Source of the DNA: Flavobacterium sp. 1
GTDB taxonomy: Bacteria > Bacteroidota > Bacteroidia > Flavobacteriales > Flavobacteriaceae
Assembly (NCBI RefSeq): GCF_002797935.1
Contig: NZ_PGER01000001.1
Location: 930,001 to 994,000 of the forward strand
Length of the DNA stretch: 64,000 bases
Direction of reading: 5' to 3'
The position numbers and the translations under genes are program-made. Below are positions 51,888 to 60,891 of the stretch, piece by piece. Below the pieces are notes generated by a model, which searched no databases, was not told where the DNA came from, and worked only from the letters and a program-made list of their open reading frames with translations. The stretch's first letter is position 1. Each line of letters opens with the position of its first letter.

Positions 51888-53225
51888 TTACAAGAATTCT
51901 CCGTGTTGAGAGATGTCTAATCCTAGTTCTTCTTTTTCTTCGGTTACCCTTAAAGGCGTAATTTTGTTAACAATAAAGAATAAAGCATAAGAAACACAAA
52001 AAGCAAATATAGAAACAAGAACTAATGCTTTCAATTGTGCGAAAAACAATGCTGTTTCTCCAAAAATTAAACCATTTCCAAGTTGTCCCTTAGCAGTTAC
52101 CAAAGGATTAACTGCCCCAGAAGCAAATACTCCTGTTAAAACCATTCCTACCATACCTCCAACACCATGACAGGCAAATACGTCTAAGGCATCGTCGATT
52201 TTTCCTTTAGGGAATTTACTAACAACAAGGTTACTTATCACACTCGCTATAATACCAATTGCCATTGCGTGAGGAATGCTTACGAATCCTGCGGCAGGAG
52301 TAATTGCAACCAATCCAACTACTGCTCCGATAGAAGCACCCATTGCAGAAAGTTTATGCCCCATAATTTTGTCAAGGAATACCCATGCCATTGCAGCAGC
52401 AGCAGCAGCTACAGTTGTAGTTCCTAATGCTTGTGCAGCAAGGCTGCTAGCCCCTACAGCTGATCCTGCGTTAAAACCAAACCAACCAAACCATAATAAA
52501 CCAGTTCCTAATAATACATAAGTAATACGAGCAGGATTTGCTTTTTGTACTTTTCTTTTTCCTAAGAAGATAGCTCCTGCAAGAGCTGCCCAACCTGCAC
52601 TCATGTGTACTACTGTTCCTCCAGCAAAATCTAAAACTCCCATTTTGAAGAACATTCCATCAGGATGCCAAGTCATGTGGCATAATGGAGCATATACAAA
52701 TAATATAAATAATACCATAAACAATAGGTAAGCCCAGAAACGTACTCTTTCAGCAAAAGCTCCAGTAATTAAGGCAGGAGTAATGATCGCAAATTTTGCT
52801 TGAAATAATGCAAACAAGATGAAGGGGATAGTTGGAGCTAATTCCCAAGCGGTATTGGCACTTACACCATTGAAAAATAAATTTGAAGAAGGATTACCGA
52901 TAAAACCTCCAATTGAAGGACCAAAACATAATCCAAATCCGATTACGACCCATAAAAGGGTTACTATAACCATTGCCATGTAGCTTTGTAACATGGTACT
53001 GATGACATTTTTTTTACCTACCATTCCGCCATAAAAGAATCCGAGCCCCGGCGTCATTAATAATACAAATGCTGTGGCTACAATCATCCAAGCTGTGTCT
53101 CCCGTGTCTAATTTTAGCGGTATAACATGTGTTCCTAATGTTGGTGATTCAACAAGGAAATGAATTGAAAAAATGGACAATACCAGAATTGTGATTAGAA
53201 TCACACTTAAAATAATTTTTCGCAT
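51888..53225 (-). CDS. amt: Ammonium transporter Amt
   Basis: 445 residues. N-terminal hydrophobic segment, then GDTAWMIVATAFVLLMTPGL, GFFYGGMVGKKNVISTM, AKFAIITPALITGAFAERVR, VLDFAGGTVVHMSAGWAALA (first pore His), LLWFGWFGFNAGSAVGASSL, MAWVFLDKIMGHKLSAMGA, VFACHGVGGMVGMVLTGVFA (second pore His). The C-terminal tail ends EELGLDISQHGEFL, as in classical Amt proteins. By eye it is a near copy of the protein at 56096 and differs from the one at 53417. The 191-base spacer to the upstream amt/glnK unit holds a hairpin but lacks the operator pair described for the other two units. Confidence 0.96.
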   Translation of the reverse strand: MRKIILSVILITILVLSIFSIHFLVESPTLGTHVIPLKLDTGDTAWMIVATAFVLLMTPGLGFFYGGMVGKKNVISTMLQSYMAMVIVTLLWVVIGFGLCFGPSIGGFIGNPSSNLFFNGVSANTAWELAPTIPFILFALFQAKFAIITPALITGAFAERVRFWAYLLFMVLFILFVYAPLCHMTWHPDGMFFKMGVLDFAGGTVVHMSAGWAALAGAIFLGKRKVQKANPARITYVLLGTGLLWFGWFGFNAGSAVGASSLAAQALGTTTVAAAAAAMAWVFLDKIMGHKLSAMGASIGAVVGLVAITPAAGFVSIPHAMAIGIIASVISNLVVSKFPKGKIDDALDVFACHGVGGMVGMVLTGVFASGAVNPLVTAKGQLGNGLIFGETALFFAQLKALVLVSIFAFCVSYALFFIVNKITPLRVTEEKEELGLDISQHGEFL

Positions 53226-53374
53226 AGTTTTTTGGTTTTAAGTTTAGATAAAAGTATAAAAAATATTTCATGCCTTTATGGAAATCTTTTTTGTGTTTTT
53301 GTTATTTAGTTTTTTAGAATAATTACAATTTTTAAACATAAATTAAATTTAAGCAGAATAATCTTGTAAATATT

Positions 53375-53406
53375 TTATAGCTAACCTTTTTAAAGGTTAG
53401 CTATAA
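53375..53406. terminator. Hairpin between two amt genes
   Basis: 15-bp perfect stem with a 2-base centre (arm TATAGCTAACCTTT), 11 bases after the minus-strand amt stop. The T-tract is good only on the plus strand, so on the minus strand it may attenuate or protect rather than fully stop transcription. Confidence 0.5.
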
Positions 53407-53416
53407 TTTAATTTTT

Positions 53417-54970
53417 TTATTTTGACAATGGAGTTTCAGCATTTTTATCCATTTTTATTCCTGAGTAACCATCAATTCCCATTTCAGGAAGGTCTAGCCC
53501 GTAAAGTTCTACATCAGGAGCAACTCTGTTTCCAAAAAAGATCCCTAGTAATTTAAACATTACCCAACCCGCTATACCAACGTAGATGATGTTAATTGCA
53601 ACTCCTATCAACTCTGCAAAAAACTGTCCTGAATCACCATAAAATAAGCCGGTTACAGCTCCTTTTACTCCATTTAATCCATCGCCATAAGTTCCATCAG
53701 CAAATAATCCAAGAGCTAAACAACCCCAAATTCCATTGGCACCGTGTACAGCAATTGCACCAACTGGATCGTCAATTTTAAGTTTTCTTTCAACCAAAAA
53801 GGTTACTTCAACAACAATTATCCCTGAAATCAATCCGATTAGTAATCCGCCAAGAGGATTTACAAAGGCACAAGGTGCAGTAATAGCAACTAGACCAGCA
53901 AGTAATCCATTACACATCATACTTACATCTGGTTTTGATCCTCTAACAGACCAAATCCATACTGTGGCAGCTAAAGCTCCACCACATGATGCCATCATAG
54001 TGTTAAATGCAACTACTGTAAAACGTAAATCTGTTCCTGAAAGAGTTGATCCTGCATTAAAACCAAACCATCCAAAGGCGAGTATTAAAGTACCCAATAC
54101 TGCCATTGGGATATTATGTCCTGGAATTGCATTTGGAGAGCCATCTTTATTAAATTTGCCTAATCTGGGTCCAATCATTTTTGCACCAACAAAGGCCAAT
54201 ACACCACCTGTTAGGTGAACGACAGAGGAACCGGCAAAATCAACATGTCCATGACCTAAACCAAAGTTTGCACCAAGTTGGGCTAGCCATCCGCCTCCCC
54301 AAACCCAGTTACCATATAATGGGTATATTAAACCACCAATAATAACTCCCGATACCGCAAAAGAAAGAAATTTCCATCTTTCTGCCATTGCACCCGTAGG
54401 TATAGTACAGGCAGCATCCATGAATACAACTTGAAATACAAAAAAGCCTAATACTCCAACATCATAAATGCCGTTCATGAAAAAGCCTTTGGCTCCAAAT
54501 AATCCAAAAACATGTCCAAAAAGAGTTATAGATACTTCATGATCCAATCCGTTATAACCTCCTAATGTTCCCAATGCTCCGACACCGCCAAACATTATAG
54601 CAAAGCCGCATATGAAAAAACCTATAGCACCAGCTGGATATACAAACAAGTTCATTGCCATGGTATGTGCAACATTTTTTGCACGGGTTAGTCCTGTTTC
54701 GACTAATGCAAAACCAGCCTGCATAAAGAATACAAGGAAACCAGCCATTAAAAGCCAAACAAGATTTATTCCTACTTTGTTTTTACCTACTTGATCTGAA
54801 ACTTCGGTAGGTGTTGGTGCGCCAGGTTTGGCTGCAGTTACATCAGCTGTTGATCCAGTGGTGACTCCACTAGGGTCGGGACTTTTGGTGGTTGCTGTTT
54901 GCGCTTCTGATGTAAAAGCCGTTAAACTAAGCGTAAGTATAAAAACTAAATATATTATTTTTCGTATCAT
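53417..54970 (-). CDS. amt: Ammonium transporter Amt, long form with signal peptide
   Basis: 517 residues from ATG 54970; the frame runs on to 55045, but the extra residues precede a clear signal peptide (IRKIIYLVFILTLSLTAF, cleaved near SEAQ) and would overlap glnK. A polar linker (about residues 25-60) leads into the Amt fold: NLVWLLMAGFLVFFMQAGFA, LVETGLTRAKNVAHTMAMNL, GSSVVHLTGGVLAFVGAKM (first pore His), LAFGWFGFNAGSTLSGTDLR, GAIAVHGANGIWGCLALGLF (second pore His). A second subfamily, different from the two short Amt proteins nearby. The 25-base gap to the upstream glnK gene gives a classical glnK-amt pair. Confidence 0.95.
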   Translation of the reverse strand: MIRKIIYLVFILTLSLTAFTSEAQTATTKSPDPSGVTTGSTADVTAAKPGAPTPTEVSDQVGKNKVGINLVWLLMAGFLVFFMQAGFALVETGLTRAKNVAHTMAMNLFVYPAGAIGFFICGFAIMFGGVGALGTLGGYNGLDHEVSITLFGHVFGLFGAKGFFMNGIYDVGVLGFFVFQVVFMDAACTIPTGAMAERWKFLSFAVSGVIIGGLIYPLYGNWVWGGGWLAQLGANFGLGHGHVDFAGSSVVHLTGGVLAFVGAKMIGPRLGKFNKDGSPNAIPGHNIPMAVLGTLILAFGWFGFNAGSTLSGTDLRFTVVAFNTMMASCGGALAATVWIWSVRGSKPDVSMMCNGLLAGLVAITAPCAFVNPLGGLLIGLISGIIVVEVTFLVERKLKIDDPVGAIAVHGANGIWGCLALGLFADGTYGDGLNGVKGAVTGLFYGDSGQFFAELIGVAINIIYVGIAGWVMFKLLGIFFGNRVAPDVELYGLDLPEMGIDGYSGIKMDKNAETPLSK

Positions 54971-54995
54971 ATTAGATTGCTTTAAAAATTGTTTA

Positions 54996-55358
54996 TTAGA
55001 TTTGATCTCCAGGTCCTGCAGTAGATGCTTCGCCTCTTGCACCATTACTAATTCGTACAGATTCTTCGATGTTATAAGTAAAAATCATTCCATCTCCTAC
55101 TTGTCCAGTAAAAGCAGCTTTTTCGATACAGTTTATTGTTTTGGCAAGATTACTGTCTTTTAATACAATAGAAAGAAAAATACGAGGAATAAACTGGGTG
55201 TCATAAATTGTTCCTCTATAACTGTGGTGCATTTGTAAATGTTCGCTTCCAACACCTGATGCTTCCCAATAAGAGAAAAAATCAATACCACAATTTTTTA
55301 GTTCTGTTTTAACATCTTCAAATTTTGATGTTCTAACAATTGCTTCAATTTTTTTCAT
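54996..55358 (-). CDS. glnK: PII-family nitrogen regulatory protein
   Basis: 120 residues. PII fold: KKIEAIVRTSKFEDVKTELK, a GVGSEHLQMHHSYRG T-loop region with Tyr47 in the position of the modifiable T-loop tyrosine of the LYRG motif, IPRIFLSIVLKDSNLAKTIN, TGQVGDGMIFTYNIEESVRI, then NGARGEAS. The T-loop (HHSYRGTIYDTQF) is unlike the classical enterobacterial one and His-rich, so its signalling chemistry may differ. PII proteins sense ATP/ADP and 2-oxoglutarate and block Amt channels; the amt gene follows by 25 bases. The promoter is described at 55468. Confidence 0.94.
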   Translation of the reverse strand: MKKIEAIVRTSKFEDVKTELKNCGIDFFSYWEASGVGSEHLQMHHSYRGTIYDTQFIPRIFLSIVLKDSNLAKTINCIEKAAFTGQVGDGMIFTYNIEESVRISNGARGEASTAGPGDQI

Positions 55359-55467
55359 AGAAAAGTTATTTTTTTTAATCGATTAATAAATTTTTTAAAC
55401 TTCTAAAATATTTTACAGTTTAAAATTTAAAACATTTTCAATGGTATTTTTTTGTTTTAATTTTTCA

Positions 55468-55569
55468 TAAAAGTATTAAATGATTTAAAATACTCCAAAA
55501 AAATAGGGGTTGATGTCTTATTTTTATTAAAATATTACTTTACCTCCCTAATAATTTAAGGGGTGATTG
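55468..55569 (-). promoter_or_regulatory. glnK-amt promoter with two candidate operator sites
   Basis: Minus strand: TTTG, 20-base spacer, TACTTTTA (55468-55475). A proximal ACCCCT ... GGAGTA site (55491-55510) overlaps the -33 box; a distal CACCCCTTAAA ... GGGAGGTAAA site lies at 55539-55564. The plus-strand 10-mer TTTACCTCCC starts 71 bases from the left edge of the -7 box. The third amt promoter (57439) has the same 10-mer at the same distance. Confidence 0.55.
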
Positions 55570-56046
55570 ATATATGTGCCTAAAACAAAGAATATGTTAA
55601 TGAGATTTTAAGTTTTTTTTAAGTTTTATTCTTGAATTGTTAATTTTTTTAGGAAATTATCGCTTGTTTTAGCAGTTGGACGATGTTTTTGTTAATGATT
55701 ACTTAAAATATTCTGAAAAAAGATATTGTTTGGCAAGTGTTTTGTTTTTGCTATTCAGGGAGACATATAAGCCGAAAATAGGTTTTCTCGTTCTTTGCTG
55801 TTTGTCTCGTTATGGATAATTTTATTAAATAGCTTTAGAAATAATAGATATATGCTTTAAGTGATTTAATTATAGGATTTTAGCTATTTTATTGAGGTAA
55901 TGCTGCGTAAGTCTTGTGAGGAGCTTTGTTAATTTGGTTCGATTGAGAGGTCTGTAATATCAGATATTTCTGCTTTTAAAATAAATAATGAAGCTGGGTT
56001 TCTATGGTTTGTAATTGTTTTGAAAATTTAAAAATGTGATAAAAAA
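55570..56046. other. Intergenic region between glnK promoter and third amt gene
   Basis: 477 AT-rich bases with no plausible gene on either strand, no tandem repeat and no copy of the hairpin element. Nothing further could be supported. Confidence 0.5.
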
Positions 56047-56073
56047 AAACACCCCAAGTAATTTAGAGTGTTT
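56047..56073 (-). terminator. Terminator after the third amt gene
   Basis: On the minus strand, AAACACTC pairs with GGGTGTTT (8 bp, one G:T) and a T-tract follows, 23 bases past the stop. Confidence 0.65.
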
Positions 56074-56095
56074 TGATTTTTTTGTTAAAAAGAAG

Positions 56096-57412
56096 CTATA
56101 AATATTCTCCGTGCTGTGTAATGTCTAAACCAAGTTCTTCTTTTTCTTGGGATACCCGCAAAGGAGTAATTTTGTTTACTATATAGAAAAGGAAATAAGA
56201 TATTGTAAAAGCGAATATAGATACGCCGACTAAAGCAATTATTTGGTGAGTAAATAATTTGGTCTCCCCAAAAGCAAGACCTTGGTCGATAACTGCAGGA
56301 TTGATGTCTTTGGAAGCAAATACACCGGTTAATACCATTCCAACCATTCCTCCGACACCATGGCAGGCGAATACATCTAAAGCATCATCTATTTTAAATT
56401 TATGGAATTTGCTAACTGTGATATTACTGATGATACTTCCAATAATTCCTATAGTGATTGCATGCGGCATGCTTACAAATCCTGCGGCTGGAGTGATGGT
56501 TACCAGTCCGACTACTGCGCCAATACAAGCACCCATAGCTGAAAGTTTGTGGCCCATAATTTTATCAAGAAATACCCAAGTCATAGAGGCGACTGCAGCC
56601 GCAACAGTTGTTGTTCCGAGTGCTTGTGCAGCAAGACCATTGGCTCCCATGGCCGATCCTGCGTTGAAACCAAACCATCCAAACCATAATAATCCAGTTC
56701 CTAATAGTACATAAGTAATACGTGCCGGGGTTGGTTTTGGTGATTTGCGTTTTCCTAGAAAGATAGCTCCGGCAAGCGCGGCCCATCCTGCACTCATGTG
56801 TACGACTGTACCTCCTGCAAAATCTAATACTCCAAAATTATACAGTAATCCATCCGGATGCCATGTCATGTGTGCTAATGGAGCGTAAATAAAAAGTATG
56901 AATAGCACCATAAACAATAGGTAAGCCCAAAAACGGATACGCTCAGCAAAAGCTCCCGTTACTATGGCTGGTGTTATAATAGCAAATTTAGCTTGGAATA
57001 ATGCAAATAATAAAAAAGGAATTGTTGGAGCTAATTTCCATGAGGTACCAATTCCGACTCCTTGAAAAAAGATATATGGTATTGGGTTTCCAATGATGCC
57101 TCCAATTGAAGGTCCAAACGATAATCCGAAAGCAATCAGTACCCATAAAACGGTTACAATAATCATGGCCATGAAACTTTGAAGCATGGTGCTGATCACA
57201 TTTTTTTTGCCTACCATACCACCATAGAAGAAACCTAATCCAGGAGTCATTAGTAATACCAATGCAGAAGCTACCAGCATCCATGCGATATCACCAGTGT
57301 CAAATTTTGAAATTTCGGAAAGATTTGTTTTGTGGCTTGTTAAAAAGTAATTAGAGAAATAGGATAGTACCAAAATTGTGACAAGTATCACACTTAAAAC
57401 TATTTTTCGCAT
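56096..57412 (-). CDS. amt: Ammonium transporter Amt, close paralogue of the 51888 gene
   Basis: 438 residues. The same blocks as the 51888 protein in the same order: RKIVLSVILVTILVLSYFSN, GFFYGGMVGKKNVISTM, VLDFAGGTVVHMSAGWAALA (pore His), LLWFGWFGFNAGSAMGANGL, VFACHGVGGMVGMVLTGVFA (pore His), tail EELGLDITQHGEYL. The differences cluster in the N-terminal 40 residues and two loops, so this is a recent-looking duplication separated by the glnK-amt pair. It has its own promoter and operator-like sites, unlike the 51888 copy. Confidence 0.96.
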   Translation of the reverse strand: MRKIVLSVILVTILVLSYFSNYFLTSHKTNLSEISKFDTGDIAWMLVASALVLLMTPGLGFFYGGMVGKKNVISTMLQSFMAMIIVTVLWVLIAFGLSFGPSIGGIIGNPIPYIFFQGVGIGTSWKLAPTIPFLLFALFQAKFAIITPAIVTGAFAERIRFWAYLLFMVLFILFIYAPLAHMTWHPDGLLYNFGVLDFAGGTVVHMSAGWAALAGAIFLGKRKSPKPTPARITYVLLGTGLLWFGWFGFNAGSAMGANGLAAQALGTTTVAAAVASMTWVFLDKIMGHKLSAMGACIGAVVGLVTITPAAGFVSMPHAITIGIIGSIISNITVSKFHKFKIDDALDVFACHGVGGMVGMVLTGVFASKDINPAVIDQGLAFGETKLFTHQIIALVGVSIFAFTISYFLFYIVNKITPLRVSQEKEELGLDITQHGEYL

Positions 57413-57438
57413 TTTATATTAATTTTATTTTTTTTATG

Positions 57439-57540
57439 CAAAAATAAAAAATCATTTCAAACACCCTGTTAAAAAGGGCGTGAGCTTGTTATTTTTATCA
57501 TTTGTGCATTTTACCTCCCATAAATTAGGGGTAGGTAATG
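57439..57540 (-). promoter_or_regulatory. Promoter of the third amt gene with two candidate operator sites
   Basis: Minus strand -7 box TATTTTTG (57439-57446). A proximal GCCCTTTTTAACAGGGTG site (57462-57479) covers the expected -33 region. A distal TACCCCTAATTTATGGGAG site with flanks lies at 57510-57540; its plus-strand 10-mer TTTACCTCCC starts 71 bases from the -7 box, exactly as upstream of glnK. No good TTG is present at -33, which suggests activator dependence. The remaining 220 bases to 57760 show nothing else. Confidence 0.55.
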
Positions 57541-57760
57541 TAAAAATCACTTAAAAATAATAATAATTTAATTTAAAGCATTTTTTAATTCATTTGAACG
57601 CGAGCTGTTTTTTAAAATTGTAGCTAATAACTTCATTATTGAGAAATCAACAGTAAAGAGTTATAAATTTAATAATTATATTGTTTACTGTTATAAATAA
57701 AAAAGCTTTCATTAATTGCAGATGAAATTTGTTTCTGTATCCAATTATGATTTATCCATA

Positions 57761-58831
57761 TTAAAGCACAAATCGGATATCACCTTCAAAATCTGTCGCC
57801 ATTTGTGAAAAAATATTCAGCTGCTGTATCATTTTATCTAAATCTGCTTTAGTATGGTGACCACTAATTACAATCCGGCTCAATTTTCCTGAAGCTGTCG
57901 GATAAGGAAAAGATGTTGGAATAATATTGTTTTCCAAAAGCAATTGCAGTAACTCGTCCTGGTCGAAATAAATAACAGGATAATTTTTCGTAAAAGTTAA
58001 AGCAGTATTGGGTAATAAATGACTGGTAACATAATTTAGATTATCTTTTAACAGCTGTCTTTGTAATTGGTAAAGTTCTTGTGCATTTACAAAAGTTTCC
58101 AAAAAAGCAGGATTCATACCCGAAGCACCAATAAAATTCTGCCGTTTTTTTATTTCATTTATAAAATGAGAATCACCAGCAATAAAACCTCCTGAAAGTC
58201 CTATGGCTTTCCCCAGCGATGCAATAGCTATTTTTTGATGTATGTTCGGAAGCTGATATTGTTTTAAAACTCCCTGCCCTTGATCCCCTAGTAGCCCAAA
58301 ACTGTGGGATTCGTCGAGTAATAAAGTGATGATTTTTGAGCTTGGAATATCTTTCAGAATACTTAAATCAATAGGAGTAACTTCCAGCGACGGAATAGCA
58401 TCGGCAACAATTCCAATTCTTGAAACTGTTGGGTCAAAAAGAAAAGGATTCAGCTTCCCGTTTTGAATCAAGGGCAGTGAAAAAGGATGCATTAAAGCAG
58501 GATGTGTGTTAGGAAAATGAAAAAGCAAATCGGTAGTATGCTGTAATTGCTCCAAAGCCAGTTTTCCAGCCAGCATTCCGGAAGAAATTGTAACAACGGT
58601 TTCGGTTTCAATCTGTTTTGCTAATAAATCTTCGGCAGTTTTGTAAATATCCAATTGAATGTTGGCAGAGCGCGAACTGCCGTAACTCGTTCCCCATTTT
58701 TGGAAACTTGCCCATAGAATTTTTTGAAACTCGGGTAGGGTAGTAACACCCAAATAATTGGTGCCGCCAAAGTACAGAAACTCTTCGCCGTTTTTGTAAA
58801 ATACTCTATTTGGGATTTCGTTTACCTGCAT
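57761..58831 (-). CDS. PLP-dependent alpha-oxoamine synthase-like aminotransferase (BioF/KBL family)
   Basis: 356 residues. YFGGTNYLGVTTLPEF replaces the usual NNYLGL start; TVVTISSGMLAGKLALEQL, IVADAIPSLEVTPID, LLLDESHSFGLLGDQGQGVL (Asp-Glu-Ser-His; the Asp binds the pyridine nitrogen) and ASLGKAIGLSGGFIAG (Schiff-base Lys) are visible. Fold type I, family of 8-amino-7-oxononanoate synthase, 2-amino-3-ketobutyrate ligase and serine palmitoyltransferase. It is shorter than typical members (about 385-400 residues) and stands apart from biotin genes. Substrates unknown; an acyl-CoA plus amino acid condensation is the family norm. It is downstream of a hydrolase and a dipeptide epimerase on the same strand, with 204 and 59 bases between them. 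Confidence 0.85.
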   Translation of the reverse strand: MQVNEIPNRVFYKNGEEFLYFGGTNYLGVTTLPEFQKILWASFQKWGTSYGSSRSANIQLDIYKTAEDLLAKQIETETVVTISSGMLAGKLALEQLQHTTDLLFHFPNTHPALMHPFSLPLIQNGKLNPFLFDPTVSRIGIVADAIPSLEVTPIDLSILKDIPSSKIITLLLDESHSFGLLGDQGQGVLKQYQLPNIHQKIAIASLGKAIGLSGGFIAGDSHFINEIKKRQNFIGASGMNPAFLETFVNAQELYQLQRQLLKDNLNYVTSHLLPNTALTFTKNYPVIYFDQDELLQLLLENNIIPTSFPYPTASGKLSRIVISGHHTKADLDKMIQQLNIFSQMATDFEGDIRFVL

Positions 58832-59035
58832 TGGTTTTTATAGTTTTTTTGACACAGATTACACAAATTAGCATTGACTTTATGGTACTGTTAATGTTCT
58901 CGAGCCTCAAATCATCGCAACTTATGATAAGTTTTTCGACTAAACGAAAAAACGATTAAGATTGATAATTATAATTAATTTGGAAAGTACAAGAGAAGTA
59001 TGTTGGTTGATTTTAAAACTTACTTTACATACAAT

Positions 59036-59818
59036 TCATTTAGTTAATTCTTCTATCAAACGGTTTAGAATTTCATTAAATTCAGTTGGTTTTTCAAGCA
59101 TGGGATAATGACCAGTTTTGGTTATTATTTTACAATCATAATCTTTTAAATAGATTCTATTATTATCACTATTTGTGGGCGATGCATCAGAATTTATTGC
59201 TCTAACAGGAACAGTAACTAATTGTGCTATTTTATTAATATCCATTAAGTACAATGGTTTAAGCGCATTAATGGCAAAATCGGATTCATTTTGAAGGAAC
59301 TCATTTTGAAGTTTTTCTTTTACTGAATCTGGCGTGTCTTCAACAAATAGATACTGTGGAAGAATGTTTTTAACGGCTAATTCAAAATTATTTCTATAAT
59401 GGGTAAATTGAAATTCCTCAGCTTGTTCATAAGTGAAATTTTGCCCTAAGTCTTTTAAGGTATCAACTAAGATTATTGATTTTACTTTTTGAGATTCTAT
59501 TGAAGCTTCAAGTACATACGCTCCCGACATGGAATGTCCAATTAATATAATTTCGTTAGAGTCGATTTCTTGTAGAACAGCATTAATATCATCGGCATAT
59601 TGTTTGCTATTCCAATTAGTTCTCGATTTTCCGGATTTTCCGTGTCCACCTAAGTCAATTTGTACAATTTTATATTTGTCTTTGAAATAAGTTTGTTGGT
59701 CACTCCACCAATCACCATTTCCAAGCCAACCGTGAACAAAAACTAGAGTAATCTCTCCTTTTCCAGTTTCATGAAAGTGAATTTTAACACCATCTGTTGA
59801 TATTACATGTTTTTCCAT
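59036..59818 (-). CDS. Alpha/beta hydrolase
   Basis: 260 residues. Oxyanion region FVHGWLGNGDWW, YKIVQIDLGGHGKSGKSRTN, nucleophile elbow ILIGHSMSGAYVLEAS (Ser in GHSMSG), a helical cap, and TVPVRAINSDASPTN followed by the catalytic His in TKTGHYPMLEKP. No signal peptide. Substrate not predictable; esterase, lipase or haloalkane-type activities are all compatible. It lies between the dipeptide epimerase gene and the PLP-enzyme gene on one strand. Confidence 0.9.
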   Translation of the reverse strand: MEKHVISTDGVKIHFHETGKGEITLVFVHGWLGNGDWWSDQQTYFKDKYKIVQIDLGGHGKSGKSRTNWNSKQYADDINAVLQEIDSNEIILIGHSMSGAYVLEASIESQKVKSIILVDTLKDLGQNFTYEQAEEFQFTHYRNNFELAVKNILPQYLFVEDTPDSVKEKLQNEFLQNESDFAINALKPLYLMDINKIAQLVTVPVRAINSDASPTNSDNNRIYLKDYDCKIITKTGHYPMLEKPTEFNEILNRLIEELTK

Positions 59819-59877
59819 TTTATTCGATGATTTTATTATTCATTTTTTTAGTAATTATATCCGCGGTTTTAATTTTT

Positions 59878-60891
59878 TTAATGATTCAAAACAGCCCCAA
59901 TCCCATTAGAATCGGCATAATGAACAATACCGTCCGTGATGGTAACGCCAGTAGCAATATCTTCAGAGAGCAATAAAGCACCATCCATATCCACATAATC
60001 CAACTCTGGCAATAAATGTGCAATAGCCGAAATACCAACCGTAGATTCCGTCATACAGCCCACCATAGTTTTCATGCCATATTGCTTAGCCTCGGCAATC
60101 ATTCTTCGTGCAGGTGTGAGACCGCCGCATTTCACCAGTTTTACATTTACGCCGTGAAAATGATTGTGGCATTTAGCAACATCTTCTTCAATAATACAGC
60201 TTTCATCGGCAATAATAGGCAGAACGGAGTGTTTAAAAACCTCTTTGTGCGCCGCCCATTGATCGGCTTTCATGGGCTGTTCTAAGAATTCTACTCCCAG
60301 TTTTTTCAGGGCGATTGCGTTATTGATTGTTTCAGAAACAGTCCAGCCACAATTGGCATCGATTCTAAAACGGGCATCGGTATGTTTACGCAATTCGGTA
60401 ACAATCGCAATATCGTCTTTAGTTCCCAATTTAATTTTATAAATAGGCCATGGCATTTCTTTCAGTTTCATGACCATTTTATCGATTTTGTCAATCCCAA
60501 TAGTGTAATCGGTTTTAGGATTGTGCAAAGGAGAATTTCCCCAAAGCTCATATAACTTTTTGCCTTTTTTCTTGGCATATAAATCATTGTAAGCCATATC
60601 CAAAGCACATAATGCAAACATATCATTCTTCAATAAAGCCGATGCGCTGTCCCAAAATTCCTCTGGAGTTTCGTCATTATGCGCTTCTATAAAAGGAATA
60701 ATAGCTTCCAAGTTAGCTCTCATGCTGTCTACCGTAATATTGTAATACGGATTCGAAGTTGCTTCTCCAAATCCCGATAAACCGTCACTTTGCAGTTCCA
60801 CAATCAGTGTAGGCTGTACATCGTGCGACTCCCTCGAAATCGTAAAGGTGTGCTTTAATTGGAGTTTAAAAGTGCGGATGATTATTTTCAT
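59878..60891 (-). CDS. Dipeptide epimerase of the enolase superfamily (L-Ala-D/L-Glu epimerase-like)
   Basis: 337 residues. MLE-subgroup layout: an N-terminal capping domain (FTISRESHDVQPTLIVELQS), the KxK acid-base motif YKIKLGTKDD, metal ligands RFRIDANCGW (Asp), FLEQPMKA (Glu), IIADESCI (Asp), then the second acid-base Lys in GVNVKLVKCGGLTPA. Family members YcjG/YkfB interconvert L-Ala-L-Glu and L-Ala-D-Glu in murein peptide recycling, which would fit the recycling genes at 19107-23727, though these are not adjacent. Specificity is inferred from overall resemblance and could be another dipeptide. Confidence 0.9.
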   Translation of the reverse strand: MKIIIRTFKLQLKHTFTISRESHDVQPTLIVELQSDGLSGFGEATSNPYYNITVDSMRANLEAIIPFIEAHNDETPEEFWDSASALLKNDMFALCALDMAYNDLYAKKKGKKLYELWGNSPLHNPKTDYTIGIDKIDKMVMKLKEMPWPIYKIKLGTKDDIAIVTELRKHTDARFRIDANCGWTVSETINNAIALKKLGVEFLEQPMKADQWAAHKEVFKHSVLPIIADESCIIEEDVAKCHNHFHGVNVKLVKCGGLTPARRMIAEAKQYGMKTMVGCMTESTVGISAIAHLLPELDYVDMDGALLLSEDIATGVTITDGIVHYADSNGIGAVLNH

